DNA of 64,000 nt from Gaiellasilicea sp963731615 (GCA_963731615.1 CAVSWD010000007.1:52720-116719), one strand, 5' to 3'. Positions 45,569 to 55,757 are shown, numbered from the stretch's first letter. Program-made: numbers and translations. Notes: generated by a model from the sequence alone, not told the origin.

Positions 45569-46147
45569 TCAGCCGCCGGCGTAGACGATCACGAGTGAGC
45601 CGCGGGGGATCCGAGCGGACGGCGGCGGACTATGGGCGACGACGACGTCATCGGTGACGGCGGGAACCTTGATCGTCAGCACCTCGAACCGAGCCTGCTC
45701 CAGGGCCGCGCGCCCGTCGGCCTCCGTCTTGTCGGTCGCGTCCGGCACCAGCACCAGCTCGGGCGGGTTCGGGCCGTTCGACACGTTCACCGCGACGACG
45801 TCACCCCGCTGGAGCTCCGCCCCCGGCTGCACCAACTGCCCGAGCACCTGGCCGCGGGGCTCTTCGGAAGGGACGTAGTCGACCGCCGCCCGCAGGCCGG
45901 CGTCGGCGAGTTGCTGGGCCGCGTCCGCGAGGTCGCTCGTCCCGACGTCGGGCACCGTGGCAGGCGCGCCCGGACCGGTCGTCGCCGCCTGCTCTGTCGT
46001 GCCGGCTGCGTCGTCGTCGTCGGACCCGCAGCCGGCGGCGACGAACGAGAGGCAGAGCACGACCGCGGGCAGCGCGAGCAGCCACAGGCCGAGCGTCGGC
46101 CGGCGGCGAGTGTGTCCCGTCTGCTCGGGCAACGCCATCGCGCGCAA
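45569..46147 (-). CDS. PASTA-domain lipoprotein
   Basis: 192 aa. Signal with lipobox SFVAAGC; a short Thr/Ala linker; two PASTA domains (ATVPDVGTSDLADAAQQLAD and LVLVPDATDKTEADGRAALE). ATG at 46147 or 46138. PASTA domains bind peptidoglycan fragments or act as spacers in kinases and transpeptidases; here they are anchored without a kinase. Confidence 0.82.
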   Translation of the reverse strand: MRAMALPEQTGHTRRRPTLGLWLLALPAVVLCLSFVAAGCGSDDDDAAGTTEQAATTGPGAPATVPDVGTSDLADAAQQLADAGLRAAVDYVPSEEPRGQVLGQLVQPGAELQRGDVVAVNVSNGPNPPELVLVPDATDKTEADGRAALEQARFEVLTIKVPAVTDDVVVAHSPPPSARIPRGSLVIVYAGG

Positions 46148-46200
46148 CTCTACGCCGTCGGCGCAGCGCTGCCAAGAATGACGGCGCTCGACGTAGGCGG

Positions 46201-47223
46201 CTAGACGTAGAGAAGGACGAGCGAGCCGCCGGGAATCGAGGCGTCGGCCGCGGGCGACTGCGATGCGACCGGGCTCTCGTTGCGCACCTGACTGCCCTGC
46301 ACGCTGAGCGCGAGCACCTCGAAGCCGGCGGCCTCGAGCGCCCGGCGGGCGTCCTCGTTCTTCTGGCCGACGACATCCGGCACGGCCGCTGCCGCCGCCG
46401 GGTCGGCTCCGGTCGACACGTTCAGCTGCACGGTGTCGCCGCGCTTGAGCTCGGTGCCGGCCGGCTGCGCCTGCGCGACGACCCGGCCTGCGGCCTCCGA
46501 TGACGGCACGTACCGCACGGATGCCTTGAGTCCCTGAGCCGCGAAGGAGCGCCCTGCCTCGGCGAGCTCCTGGCCGACGGCATCCGGCACCGTGGCCGGC
46601 TGAGGCGCCGTCGTCGTGGTCGCCGCCGTGGTGGTCGCAGCGGTCGTCGTCGCTGTCGTCGTCGCGGACGTCCCCGTCGTCTCGTCGTCCGTGGTCGTCG
46701 CCGGCGGTGCGGGCCGTTCCTCGGCGACGTTGAGCCGCACCGTCGACCCTTCGGCGACGTCGTTCCCTGCGGCCGGGCTCTGAGCCACGACCTGACCGAC
46801 CGGTGCGTCGGAGGGGACTGGAACGAGGTTGACGTCGAGACCCGCGCTCGTGAGCGTGGCGGTTGCCTCCGACGAGCTCGTGCCGACGACGTCCGGGATC
46901 GACACGCTCTGAGCGGTCGTCGTGGCGGCTGTCGTCGTCTGAGCGGCCTCGTCGTCATCGTCCCGGGAGAGGAGATAGGCGCCCCCCAGCCCCGCGAGCA
47001 CGAGCAGGAGCAGCGCGAGCAACCCGGGCCAGATCTTGGGCATCGGCCGACGCGGCGGTACCGTCTCGGCCTGCTCCACGTAGGTCCCGGCCTCCGGCTC
47101 CCATTCGTCCGCGACGACCGTCTCCTCGGCCGGTGGAACGATGATCGTCTCGTCCTCGACCGGTTCGCGCGGGTCTTGTGGATCCAGCGGATCGTTCGGG
47201 TCGCGCGGGGGAGGGCCGGCCAT
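46201..47223 (-). CDS. Membrane-anchored protein with three PASTA domains
   Basis: 340 aa from ATG 47223 (AAGGTG site; GTG 47241 is an alternative). Acidic, Pro-rich cytosolic N-terminus of about 65 residues, one helix (WPGLLALLLLVLAGLGGAYL), then PASTA domains about 105-175, 210-280 and 285-340 separated by Thr/Ala-rich linkers. It looks like the outer half of a PknB-type receptor without the kinase. Same strand as the PASTA lipoprotein, 53 bp apart. Confidence 0.82.
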   Translation of the reverse strand: MAGPPPRDPNDPLDPQDPREPVEDETIIVPPAEETVVADEWEPEAGTYVEQAETVPPRRPMPKIWPGLLALLLLVLAGLGGAYLLSRDDDDEAAQTTTAATTTAQSVSIPDVVGTSSSEATATLTSAGLDVNLVPVPSDAPVGQVVAQSPAAGNDVAEGSTVRLNVAEERPAPPATTTDDETTGTSATTTATTTAATTTAATTTTAPQPATVPDAVGQELAEAGRSFAAQGLKASVRYVPSSEAAGRVVAQAQPAGTELKRGDTVQLNVSTGADPAAAAAVPDVVGQKNEDARRALEAAGFEVLALSVQGSQVRNESPVASQSPAADASIPGGSLVLLYV

Positions 47224-47314
47224 GCGCACCTTGATGCCCACGCGAACCGAATCTCACGCCTCGTAGACTCGCCTGATGCAGGCTCTGCTCTTCGGCGCGA
47301 TCGCAGGGGTGTGA

Positions 47315-48196
47315 ATGGAGGCCTATCGCACGCCCGACGAGCGCTTCGTCGGCCTGCCCGGCTACGGCTGGGAGCCTCACTACGTCGAGCAGGACGGTCT
47401 GCGGCTGCACTACCTCGACGAGGGCGCCGGGCCGCCCGTGCTGCTCCTCCACGGCGAGCCGACCTGGTCGTACCTCTACCGCAAGTTGATCCCGGAGCTG
47501 ACTCCATCCGCCCGCGCGATCGCACCGGACTACTTCGGCTTCGGCCGCTCCGACAAGCCGCTGCGGCTCGAGGACTACACGTACGACTTCCACACCGGCT
47601 CGATCGTGCGGCTCGTGGAGGAGCTCGACCTGCGCGGCCTCACCGTCGTCGTCCAGGACTGGGGCGGGCCGATCGGGCTCCGGCTCGCCGTCGAGCACCC
47701 GGATCGCGTCGCGAGGCTGGTGATCATGAACACCGGCATCGGCGGCGGCCGGCCGCCGTCGCAGGAGTGGCTGCGCTTCCGCGACTGGGTCCGCCGCCTC
47801 GGCCCGGAGCTGATCCCCGGCCGGTTGCTCCAGCTCTCGGCCGTGCAACCGCTCAGCGAGGAGGACGAGGAGGCGTACAACGCTCCCTGGCCGACGCCCG
47901 AGTCGAAGGCGGGCATCCTCGCCTTCCCGGAGCTCGTCCCGATCTCACCCGAGCATCCCGACACACCTGCGCACCTGGCCGTGCGCGAGCAGCTCGGGCG
48001 CTGGGAGAAGCCGACGCTCGTCCTCTTCTCCGACTCCGACCCGATCTTCTCGCCGCGCCATGCCGAGCGGATCGCGGCGCACATCCCGGGCGCGGGCGAG
48101 GCGGAGATCGTCGCCGGTGCCGGCCACTTCCTCCAGGAGGATCAGGGCGAGTCGATCGGCCGCCGAATCGCGGAGTTCGTCGCCTCGACCTCGTAA
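47315..48196 (+). CDS. Haloalkane dehalogenase-like alpha/beta hydrolase (HLD-I type)
   Basis: 293 aa. Oxyanion motif LHGEPTWSYLYRKLIP (Glu48, Trp51), nucleophile Asp115 in VVQDWGGPIG with the halide-binding Trp116, catalytic Asp in FSDSDPIF and His271 in GAGHFLQED. This is the DhlA-like arrangement that hydrolyses haloalkanes to alcohol and halide. Natural substrate unknown. Its 3' end overlaps the convergent MMPL gene by 55 bp. Confidence 0.87.
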   Translation: MEAYRTPDERFVGLPGYGWEPHYVEQDGLRLHYLDEGAGPPVLLLHGEPTWSYLYRKLIPELTPSARAIAPDYFGFGRSDKPLRLEDYTYDFHTGSIVRLVEELDLRGLTVVVQDWGGPIGLRLAVEHPDRVARLVIMNTGIGGGRPPSQEWLRFRDWVRRLGPELIPGRLLQLSAVQPLSEEDEEAYNAPWPTPESKAGILAFPELVPISPEHPDTPAHLAVREQLGRWEKPTLVLFSDSDPIFSPRHAERIAAHIPGAGEAEIVAGAGHFLQEDQGESIGRRIAEFVASTS

Positions 48197-50325
48197 TGAG
48201 GTAGCCATTCGAGCCAGCTCGGCAGGTACCAGTTGCGCTCGCCGAGCAACTCCATCGCCGCGGGTACCAGCACCGAACGGACGACGGTTGCGTCGAGCAG
48301 CAGCGCGACTGCGATCCCGAAGCCCATCTGCTGGAACATCACCAGCTCGCCGCTCGCGAAGCCGGCGAAGACGGCGATGATGATCAGCGCCGCGCCCGTG
48401 ATCAGCCGCGCGGTCGTCCGCACGCCGAACGCCACCGCCTCGCTCGAGTCGCCGGTCTGCGTGTACCGCTCGCGGATCCTGCTGAGCAGGAACACCTCGT
48501 AGTCCATCGAGAGCCCGAAGAGGACCGAGAAGAGGAAGAGCGGCAGCCAGGCCTCGATCACGTCGACCTGCTGGAAGCCGAAGATCTCGTTGCCGACCCC
48601 CCGCTGGAAGACGAGCACGATCAGCCCGTAGGCGGCGCCGACCGAGAGCAGGTTGAGCAGGATCGCCTTCACCGGCACGACGAGCGAGCGGAACGCGATC
48701 GTCAGCAGGATGAAGCTGAGGCCGAGCACGAACACGAACACGATCGGCAGCCAGGTGGCCATCAGCTCGTTGTAGTCGACGATCTCGGCCGTCTCGCCGG
48801 TGACGTAGGCCTCGGCGCCGGTGTCGGCGAGCGCCTCCGGCACGACCTCCGCACGCAGCCGCTCGACCGCCTGCACGGCCGCCTCGTCGCGGCTGTCGCC
48901 GGCGACGGGCGCCTCGATCAGCGCCAAGCCATAGTCCCGGGAGAGCCCGACGCCCGGCGACGAAAACGCAGGGTCGCTGATCAGCTGCTCGCGGATCCTT
49001 GCGATTCCTCGCATGACCGCACGGTCGCGCACATCGCCTTCGACGACGATCTGGACGTCGTCGACCGTGCCGACGCCGAACTCGCGCTCGAGCGCGTTGA
49101 AGCCGTCCTTCGACGCGTAGCCGTCGGGGACTGTGCGAACTCCGGCCGTGCCGGTCTGCAGGTCGAGCGCCGGCAGCGCGAGCGCGAGCAGGAACGCCGT
49201 CGTCACGACGAGGCTGACCAGGGGCCGACGCTGCACGCGCGCGACGATCGCTCCCCAGAAGCGGCCCTCGTTCGCGATGCGGCGGCCAGCGAACGGCAAG
49301 CGCAGCGCGTCCACCTTGTCGCCGAGCAGCGAGAGCAGGGCCGGCAGCAGCGTCGTCGCCGCCAGCACGGCCGTGATCCCGACGAGCACGGCGCCCGCGG
49401 CGAGGCTGCGCAGGATCGTGTCCGGCACGAGCAGCATCCCGGTGAGCGCGATCACGAACGCCGTGCCGCTGAAGAGGACGGCGCGGTTGGCAGTCCGGCC
49501 GGTCATGGCGATCGCCTCGATCTTCTCGACACCGCGCGCACGCTCCTCGCGGAAGCGGCTGACGATGAAGAGGGAGTAGTCGACCCCGAGCGCGAGCCCC
49601 ATCCCCGTGAGCATGTTGACGACGAAGAACGACACCTCCCAGGCCTGGCCGACCACCGCCACGAGAGCCAGCGCAAAGACGATCGCGACGATCGCGAGCA
49701 GGATCGGCACGAACGACGCGACGACGGCGCCGAAGACGAGCAGCAGCACGACCAGCGCCGCCGGCAGGCCGAAGAAGAGCTCACCCTCCTTCAGATCCTT
49801 GTTGGAGAGCTCGAGGAAGTCGTTGTCCGCCGTGAACTCGCCGGTGATCGAGACCTCGTACGGCCCGCGATCGGCCTCCTCGACGACCTCGATCACGTCC
49901 TTGATCCCCTCCTCGGCGTCCCCGCCCATGCCGATCGTCAGCACGGTCGAGTCCTTGTCCGGCGACACCAGGGTCTGGAGGTTCGAGCCGTAGTACGTGG
50001 TGACTCTGTGCGTCTTGCCGGTCGCCTCGAGGGCCGCGGCCAGCCTCTCCACCTCGCCGCGCACCTCCGCACTTTGAGTCACGTCCTCGCCCGGCGCACG
50101 GAAGAGAACGACCTCGTTGACGAAGTCCTCCGAGGGCTGCATGTGCCGGGCGATCGCGTCGTAGCCCTGCTCCGACTCGGGATCGTTCGTCACCGTCGCG
50201 TCGGTCGTGATCGCAGACGGCAGCAGCAGGCCGATCGCGGCGACAGAGAGGACGAAGATCGCGACCCAGATCGCGAGCATCCGCTTCGGGTGGAGCGCTG
50301 CGTGCCGGGCCAGCCGTTCGGTCAC
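48142..50325 (-). CDS. MMPL/RND-superfamily exporter
   Basis: About 727 aa from GTG 50325. Two six-helix halves, each with a large extracytoplasmic loop after helix 1 (about residues 35-170 and 385-520). GMGLALGVDYSLFIVSRFREE and FGLSMDYEVFLLSRIRERY are the paired MMPL motifs carrying the proton-relay Asp-Tyr. Exports lipids or drugs. Divergent from a MarR gene, which probably controls it. Confidence 0.9.
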   Translation of the reverse strand: MTERLARHAALHPKRMLAIWVAIFVLSVAAIGLLLPSAITTDATVTNDPESEQGYDAIARHMQPSEDFVNEVVLFRAPGEDVTQSAEVRGEVERLAAALEATGKTHRVTTYYGSNLQTLVSPDKDSTVLTIGMGGDAEEGIKDVIEVVEEADRGPYEVSITGEFTADNDFLELSNKDLKEGELFFGLPAALVVLLLVFGAVVASFVPILLAIVAIVFALALVAVVGQAWEVSFFVVNMLTGMGLALGVDYSLFIVSRFREERARGVEKIEAIAMTGRTANRAVLFSGTAFVIALTGMLLVPDTILRSLAAGAVLVGITAVLAATTLLPALLSLLGDKVDALRLPFAGRRIANEGRFWGAIVARVQRRPLVSLVVTTAFLLALALPALDLQTGTAGVRTVPDGYASKDGFNALEREFGVGTVDDVQIVVEGDVRDRAVMRGIARIREQLISDPAFSSPGVGLSRDYGLALIEAPVAGDSRDEAAVQAVERLRAEVVPEALADTGAEAYVTGETAEIVDYNELMATWLPIVFVFVLGLSFILLTIAFRSLVVPVKAILLNLLSVGAAYGLIVLVFQRGVGNEIFGFQQVDVIEAWLPLFLFSVLFGLSMDYEVFLLSRIRERYTQTGDSSEAVAFGVRTTARLITGAALIIIAVFAGFASGELVMFQQMGFGIAVALLLDATVVRSVLVPAAMELLGERNWYLPSWLEWLPHYEVEATNSAIRRPIDSP

Positions 50326-50351
50326 GACTCGATGATAGGCACCTGTGCTAT

Positions 50352-50375
50352 CGTTAAGCACATTAATGATTAACG
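50352..50375. promoter_or_regulatory. Candidate MarR operator between marR and the MMPL gene
   Basis: CGTTAA (50352-50357) and TTAACG (50370-50375) form an inverted repeat around an AT-rich centre in otherwise GC-rich DNA, overlapping the marR start codon. Placement suits autorepression and control of the divergent exporter. Confidence 0.55.
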
Positions 50376-50797
50376 ACGTTATCGCTGATCCCCTTGCTGT
50401 CGCGAACCAGCTCCGGCCGGTGCTGCTGCGCCTGGCGCGCGAGCTGCGACAGGAGACCGAGCAGCTCGGCGTCACGAGCCGTCAGGTGACGCTGCTCTGG
50501 CTGACCCGCTCGAACCCGGGCCTCAGCCTGCGCGAGCTGGCGGCCGAGGAGCGGATCTCGGCCCCCGCGCTCTCCGGCCACGTCGACCGGCTCGAGAAGG
50601 CGGGCCTGATCGAGCGCGTGCGCGACGAGGACGACCGGCGCCGCGTCGGGCTGACGCTGACCCACGAAGGCGAGCGGCTGCTGAAGCGCGTCCGTGCGCG
50701 CCGCACGACCTGGCTCGCAGAGCGTCTGAAGGGCCTGGACGACGACGAGCTGGCGGCGATCGAGGCCGCGATCGAGCCGCTCGGGAGGCTCCTCTGA
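50366..50797 (+). CDS. MarR family transcriptional regulator
   Basis: 143 aa from ATG 50366. Winged helix: VTSRQVTLLWLTRSNPGLSL, ISAPALSGHVDRLEKAGLI (recognition helix), RVRDEDDRRRVGLTLTHEG (wing). Likely represses the divergent MMPL exporter and the downstream MFS gene, whose start overlaps this stop. Confidence 0.88.
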   Translation: MINDVIADPLAVANQLRPVLLRLARELRQETEQLGVTSRQVTLLWLTRSNPGLSLRELAAEERISAPALSGHVDRLEKAGLIERVRDEDDRRRVGLTLTHEGERLLKRVRARRTTWLAERLKGLDDDELAAIEAAIEPLGRLL

Positions 50798-52062
50798 CCG
50801 CTGCCCTGATCGCCCTGAACGCGCGCACCTTCGCCAGCCTGCGGCGGCACCGCAACTACCGCCTCTTCTTCACCGGACAGGTCGTGTCGGTCAGCGGCAC
50901 GTGGATGCAGAACGTCGCGCTCGCGTGGCTCGTGGTCGAGCTGACGCACTCGCCGCTCGCCGTCGGCCTCCTCGCCTTCTGCCGGTTCATCCCTTTCACG
51001 ATCTTCGGGCTCGTCGCCGGCGTCGTCGCCGACCGGATCGACAACCGCAAGCTCGTGATCGGGACGCAGACGGTCTCGATGATCCTCTCGGCGCTCTTCG
51101 CGGTGCTCGTGCTCGGCGGCCTGGAGACGCTCTGGGTGATCTACGTCCTGGCGATCCTCTCCAGCACGGCGCTCGTCTTCGACGCGCCCGGCCGGCACGC
51201 GCTCACCTTCCAGATGGTCGGGCGCGACGAGCTCTCGAACGCGGTCGCGCTGAACGCGAGCCTCTTCAACGCCTCCCGCGTCGTCGGGCCGGCGCTCGCG
51301 GGCGTCCTGATCGCGGCCTTCGGCGTCGGCGTCTGCTTCGCGGTCAACACGGTCACGTTCCTCGCCGTGCTCGCGGGCCTGCTGCTGATGCGGAAGGAGG
51401 AGCTCGTGCCGGTCGAGCGAAGCGCCGAGCCGCCGACGATGATGCGCGGGATCGGCGAGGGCTTCACCTGGGCTCTGCGCTCGGCGGAGGTGCGACTGGT
51501 GCTGCTGATCGTCACCGTCGTCAGCACGGTCGGCTTCAACTTCCACGTGATCCTGCCGCTGCTCGCCTCGGACACGCTGCAGACGGGGCCGGAGGTGTTC
51601 GGCATTCTCTCGGCCTGCTTCGGCGGCGGCGCGCTCGTCGGCGCGCTGCTCTCGGCCTCGCTCGGCCGCGCCAGCTGGAAGGCGCTCATGCTCGGCACCG
51701 GCGGCTTCAGCGTCTCCCTGCTGGCACTTGCGCCACTCGCGTCGGTCTGGGCGTGCGCGATCCTCCTCTTCGTCACCGGCGTCTGCTTCACGCTCTGGAC
51801 GTCGAACGCGAGCTCGATCCTGCAGCTGCGCGCTCCCGACCATCTGCGCGGCCGCGTCGTCAGCCTCTACCTGTGGGCGTTCGCGGGTCTCGCGCCGATC
51901 GGCGGCCTGCTCGCCGGGTGGCTCTGCGAGCTCGGCGGCACCCAGCTCAGCTTCACGGTCGCCGGCGCGACCGGGCTCGCGATGACGCTGCTCGCCGCCC
52001 GGCAGCTGTCGCTCACGCGCTCGCGCGTTTTACACCGCCCTAACACGGAGGCGACGACATGA
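50794..52062 (+). CDS. MFS transporter (drug-efflux type)
   Basis: About 422 aa if started at CTG 50794, which overlaps the MarR stop as CTGA and follows GGGAGG by 5 bp; an internal start at 50884 would cut off the conserved first helix entry (RNYRLFFTGQVVSVSGTWMQ). Twelve helices, motif A GVVADRIDNRKLV. Belongs to the MFS_3-like exporters. In one operon with marR. Confidence 0.85.
   Translation: MTAALIALNARTFASLRRHRNYRLFFTGQVVSVSGTWMQNVALAWLVVELTHSPLAVGLLAFCRFIPFTIFGLVAGVVADRIDNRKLVIGTQTVSMILSALFAVLVLGGLETLWVIYVLAILSSTALVFDAPGRHALTFQMVGRDELSNAVALNASLFNASRVVGPALAGVLIAAFGVGVCFAVNTVTFLAVLAGLLLMRKEELVPVERSAEPPTMMRGIGEGFTWALRSAEVRLVLLIVTVVSTVGFNFHVILPLLASDTLQTGPEVFGILSACFGGGALVGALLSASLGRASWKALMLGTGGFSVSLLALAPLASVWACAILLFVTGVCFTLWTSNASSILQLRAPDHLRGRVVSLYLWAFAGLAPIGGLLAGWLCELGGTQLSFTVAGATGLAMTLLAARQLSLTRSRVLHRPNTEATT
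52027..52044 (+). promoter_or_regulatory. GTTTTAC-type repeat before the second two-component operon
   Basis: GTTTTAC (52027-52033) and, at 11-bp spacing, CCCTAAC (52038-52044). A weaker version of the tandem GTTTTAC site at 54531-54552. Lies in the last codons of the MFS gene, upstream of the 52059 gene. Confidence 0.4.
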
Positions 52063-52502
52063 TGACGAAGGGCGGCAACAATACGCCCATGAAGCCGAGG
52101 CGATCGAAGGCGCTCTGGGCGGTTGCTGCCCTCCTGCTCGTCAACGCGGTGCTGCTCGCGGCCCAGCCGGCACTACCCGCGACCCTCGCTCGCTCTGCGC
52201 TGCCCGGGATCGCTGGCGAACTACCTCTTCGGGCCCAAGCTCGTCCGCGCCGACGTCGTGATCAAAGACGGTGGCGCGCTCCACGTCTACCGCGTCGACA
52301 GGGGCACGATCCGCGACAAGTCCCCCGGCAGCCTCGTGCTGCGCGAGCGGGACGGCACCCTCGTGCCGATCGCGATCGCGCCGAACGCCTCGATCACACT
52401 TCACGGCCGCCCCGCGTCGTTCGCCGTGCTCCGTCGCGGTATGGTCGCGACCGTGATTCGCGACGGCGACGCACCGGCATTCGAGGTTCGCGCCGGCCAG
52501 GG

Positions 52503-52506
<4 letters not shown>
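52059..52506 (+). CDS. Small membrane-anchored/exported hypothetical protein (frameshifted)
   Basis: ATG 52059 with GGAGG 8 bp upstream and ATGA overlap with the MFS stop. Helix KALWAVAALLLVNAVLLAA, then, after skipping one base near 52203-52215, SLANYLFGPKLVRADVVIKD and a small beta domain (YRVDRGTIRDKSPGSLVLRE, FAVLRRGMVATVIRDG), 148 aa. Its stop overlaps the response-regulator ATG. Probably an exported sensor accessory or PepSY-like small domain; function unknown. Confidence 0.6.
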
Positions 52507-53191
<685 letters not shown>

Positions 53192-53195
<4 letters not shown>

Positions 53196-54526
53196 AGTCG
53201 CTCCGTGGGCGCCTGTTTGCGGCGATCGCGCTCGTCGCCCTCCTCTCGCTGGCGCTCGCACTCGCGATCGGCGCCGCCCTGACGCGCCGTGCCGTGGAGC
53301 GGAACACGCTCCGGGACGTCTCGGCCCAGTTCGACCTGCTCGTCTCCCGCGAGAAGGAGAGCGTGCTGCCGTTCTCGCGGCTCCGCTCGCTCGAGGAGTT
53401 CCTCGAGCCCCAGGACCAGCGGGTCATCCGCGTGCCGCTCGACGGCTCGTCCTCCCTGCTGCCGCCCGACCAGGCGGCGAAGCTCCGGCGCGGGGCACGG
53501 CTCGACGGGACGATCCAGACCGACGGGACGCGCTACCTCTACGCGGCCAGGCTCGTCGGCGGCAAGGGCTTCATGCTGCTGCGGCCGGCCAGCTCGACCA
53601 ACTCGGCCTGGCGCCCGCACATCCAGGCCCTCGTCGTCGCCGCCGCCGCCACGGCGGCGCTGGCGGCGCTGATCGCCTTCCTGCTCGCGCGGGCGATCGC
53701 GCGGCCGGTGCGGCGAGTGTCGGAGGCCACTCGGGAGCTGGCGAGCTCGTCCGGAGAGCCGCCGCTCGTCCCGGTCGAGGGGCCGCGGGAGCTGGCCCAG
53801 CTCGCCGAGAGCTTCAACGAGGTCGCGGTCGCGCTCGCGAAGGCGCGGGAGGCGGAGCGGGCGTTCCTGCTCTCCGTCAGCCACGAGTTGAAGACGCCGC
53901 TGACCGCGATCCGCGGCTACGCCGAAGGTCTGCACGAGGGAGCGCTGCCCGTGGAAGAGGCGGCGTCGACGATCGTGACCGAGTCGCGACGGCTCGAGCG
54001 GCTCGTCGGCGACCTGCTCGACCTCGCCCGGATGAACAAGGCGGAGTTCAGCGTCCGCCGCGAGCCGATCGACCTGTCCGCGCTCGGCCGCGAGGCGCTG
54101 CGCCGCTACGAGGGTCAGGCTCGCGACTTCGGCGTCTCGCTGGAGCTCGACGGCCCGGCCGAGGCGCCGGCGACCGGCGACGCCGACCGCGTGCTGCAGA
54201 TCGTCTCGAACCTCGTCGAGAACGCCCTGCGCCTGACGCCGGCGGGCGGCCGGGTCCGCATCGTCACAGCACCGGGCGAGCTACGCGTCGAGGACACCGG
54301 GCCCGGGCTGGCAGCGGAGGATCTCGAGCGCGCGTTCGAGCGCTTCTACCTCTACTCGCGCTACGGCCGCGAGCGCCCGGTCGGCTCCGGTCTCGGCCTG
54401 GCGATCGTGAAGGAGCTCGCCACCGGCATGGGCGGTTCCGTCGCCGCGTCGAGCGCGCCGGGGCAGCCGACCGTCTTCACGGTGCGGCTGCCGCAGTCGC
54501 TCGCGGCGACGCTGACTCCCGCCTGA
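53192..54526 (+). CDS. Membrane sensor histidine kinase
   Basis: 444 aa. TM1 about 9-30, extracytoplasmic sensor about 31-145, TM2 about 150-172, HAMP (ARAIARPVRRVSEATREL), H-box SVSHELKTPLTAIRGY, N box NLVENALRLTPAGG, G1 VEDTGPGL, G2 GSGLGLAIV. Complete. Partner of the preceding regulator. Confidence 0.92.
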
Positions 54527-54530
54527 GCTC

Positions 54531-54552
54531 GTTTTACGCCGGTTTTACGTTC
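54531..54552 (+). promoter_or_regulatory. Tandem GTTTTAC repeats upstream of the RTX gene
   Basis: GTTTTACGCCG (54531-54541) followed directly by GTTTTACGTTC (54542-54552): two units at 11-bp period, one helical turn, as bound by OmpR-family dimers. About 70 bp before the RTX start. Confidence 0.6.
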
Positions 54553-54622
54553 GGCGAACGGGTGGCTGACAGCACCGGGGCAGGATCAGTCCGTCAGCTT
54601 CGCTCGAAGGAGGAACTCTCAG

Positions 54623-55186
54623 ATGAAGAACGCCAAGTATCTGCTCGGAGCGCTCGCAGCCCTCGCGACGCTCGCTCTCGCGACCACCGCCGTTGCGGCC
54701 GTCGTGATCAAGGGCACGCACCGGGACGACGTCCTCACCGGCACCTCCGGCAGGGATCTGATCATGGCCCGCGGCGGCAACGACACCGTCAACGCGGGTG
54801 ACGAGAACGATCGCGTCCACGGCCAGAACGGGAACGACACGCTCAACGGCGACGGTGGCAACGACCGCGTCTGGGGCGGGCACGGCAACGACGCTCTCGC
54901 CGGCGGCGAGGGCAACGACATTCTGCGCGGCCGCCCGGGCGACGACTCGCTCGACGGCGGGCCCGGCAACGACCGCATGTGGCCCGGCCGCGGCGCCGAC
55001 ACGCAGCAGGGCGGCGAGGGCGACGACGTCCTCCACGCGCTCGCTCGCGACGGCCAGGTCGACACGATCGACTGCGGCCCCGGCAACGACGTCGTCTGGC
55101 TGAACGCCAAGGAGACGACGGACGTGCACGTGAACTGCGAGGTCGTCAAGACCGTCACGGTCACCGGCGACTCAAGCGACTCGTAG
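54623..55186 (+). CDS. Secreted RTX-type calcium-binding repeat protein
   Basis: 187 aa, ATG with AAGGAGGA. Signal peptide to about residue 26. Residues about 30-145 are tandem nonapeptide repeats of the GGxGNDxLx type (RGGNDTVNAGDEND, GGHGNDALAGGEGND), which fold into a calcium-filled parallel beta roll. The C-terminus DTIDCGPGNDVVW...NCEVV carries two Cys, the same layout as at the end of the subtilase at 18031-21552. Follows the two-component system. Confidence 0.88.
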   Translation: MKNAKYLLGALAALATLALATTAVAAVVIKGTHRDDVLTGTSGRDLIMARGGNDTVNAGDENDRVHGQNGNDTLNGDGGNDRVWGGHGNDALAGGEGNDILRGRPGDDSLDGGPGNDRMWPGRGADTQQGGEGDDVLHALARDGQVDTIDCGPGNDVVWLNAKETTDVHVNCEVVKTVTVTGDSSDS

Positions 55187-55215
55187 AGCTTCTCCCCGCA
55201 TCGCCCAGACCCGAG

Positions 55216-55244
55216 GCGGCCGGAGGCAGTGATGCCCCGGCCGC
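55216..55244 (+). terminator. Terminator after the RTX gene
   Basis: GCGGCCGG (55216-55223) pairs with CCGGCCGC (55237-55244), followed by TTT, 30 bp after the RTX stop. Confidence 0.65.
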
Positions 55245-55361
55245 TTTCGGCCGTCCGCGGACGATCCCCCGCTTGAGGGACGCGGAGCCGCCGCGGAACG
55301 CCGAAGGTGGGTCGAATTGCGGCAACTGACCCCGGCTGCGGTAGCCGGAGAGGGGTGCGAC

Positions 55362-55709
55362 ATGTATTCGATTGCAAGCGGCTCGGCAATGGGCGTGGGT
55401 CTGATCGGTTCAGTGGCCGAGCCGGTCGCCGAGACCAGTGCGGATTCCCCCGACTTCCTCGCGTTTCCCGACCAGCCGGCGGAGGAGGCAACGGCAGCGG
55501 CTGGGCCTCGGCGTCTCGTCGTCCGTCTGCTCGACGGCGAAGAGGTCGAGTTGGGCGACTTCGACGACCGTGACGACGCGGTCGAGGCGGCGCAGGAGCT
55601 GGTGACGCGCTTCAGCGCGGCCGAGGCGTCGGGTGAGTGGCCCGAGATCGACGGACGCTTCCTGCGGCCGGCGGCAATCACGTCGGTCGACGTGCTCACC
55701 CGCGACTGA
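55362..55709 (+). CDS. Small conserved hypothetical protein, paralogue of 55827-56102
   Basis: 115 aa from ATG 55362 with a GGAGAGGGG site. Variable acidic N-terminus, then a compact domain: RRLVVRLLDGEEVELGDFDD ... SGEWPEIDGRFLRPAAITSVDVL. The domain shares RR(L)VVRL-DGE, a GEWP block and a RF-x-P-x-A-I-x-SVDVL end with the next gene. No known family recognised; fold probably a small alpha/beta sandwich. Confidence 0.65.
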   Translation: MYSIASGSAMGVGLIGSVAEPVAETSADSPDFLAFPDQPAEEATAAAGPRRLVVRLLDGEEVELGDFDDRDDAVEAAQELVTRFSAAEASGEWPEIDGRFLRPAAITSVDVLTRD

Positions 55710-55737
55710 GTAGCACCCCGCTCAGGGATCCCACTTC

Positions 55738-55757
55738 CGGGGGACGATCGTCCCCCG
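55738..55757. promoter_or_regulatory. Perfect 20-bp palindrome between the two paralogues
   Basis: CGGGGGACGA (55738-55747) followed by its reverse complement (55748-55757). A related half-site, GGACGATCCCCCGC, occurs at about 55260-55273, upstream of the first paralogue. Candidate operator or small-RNA/terminator hairpin. Confidence 0.5.
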
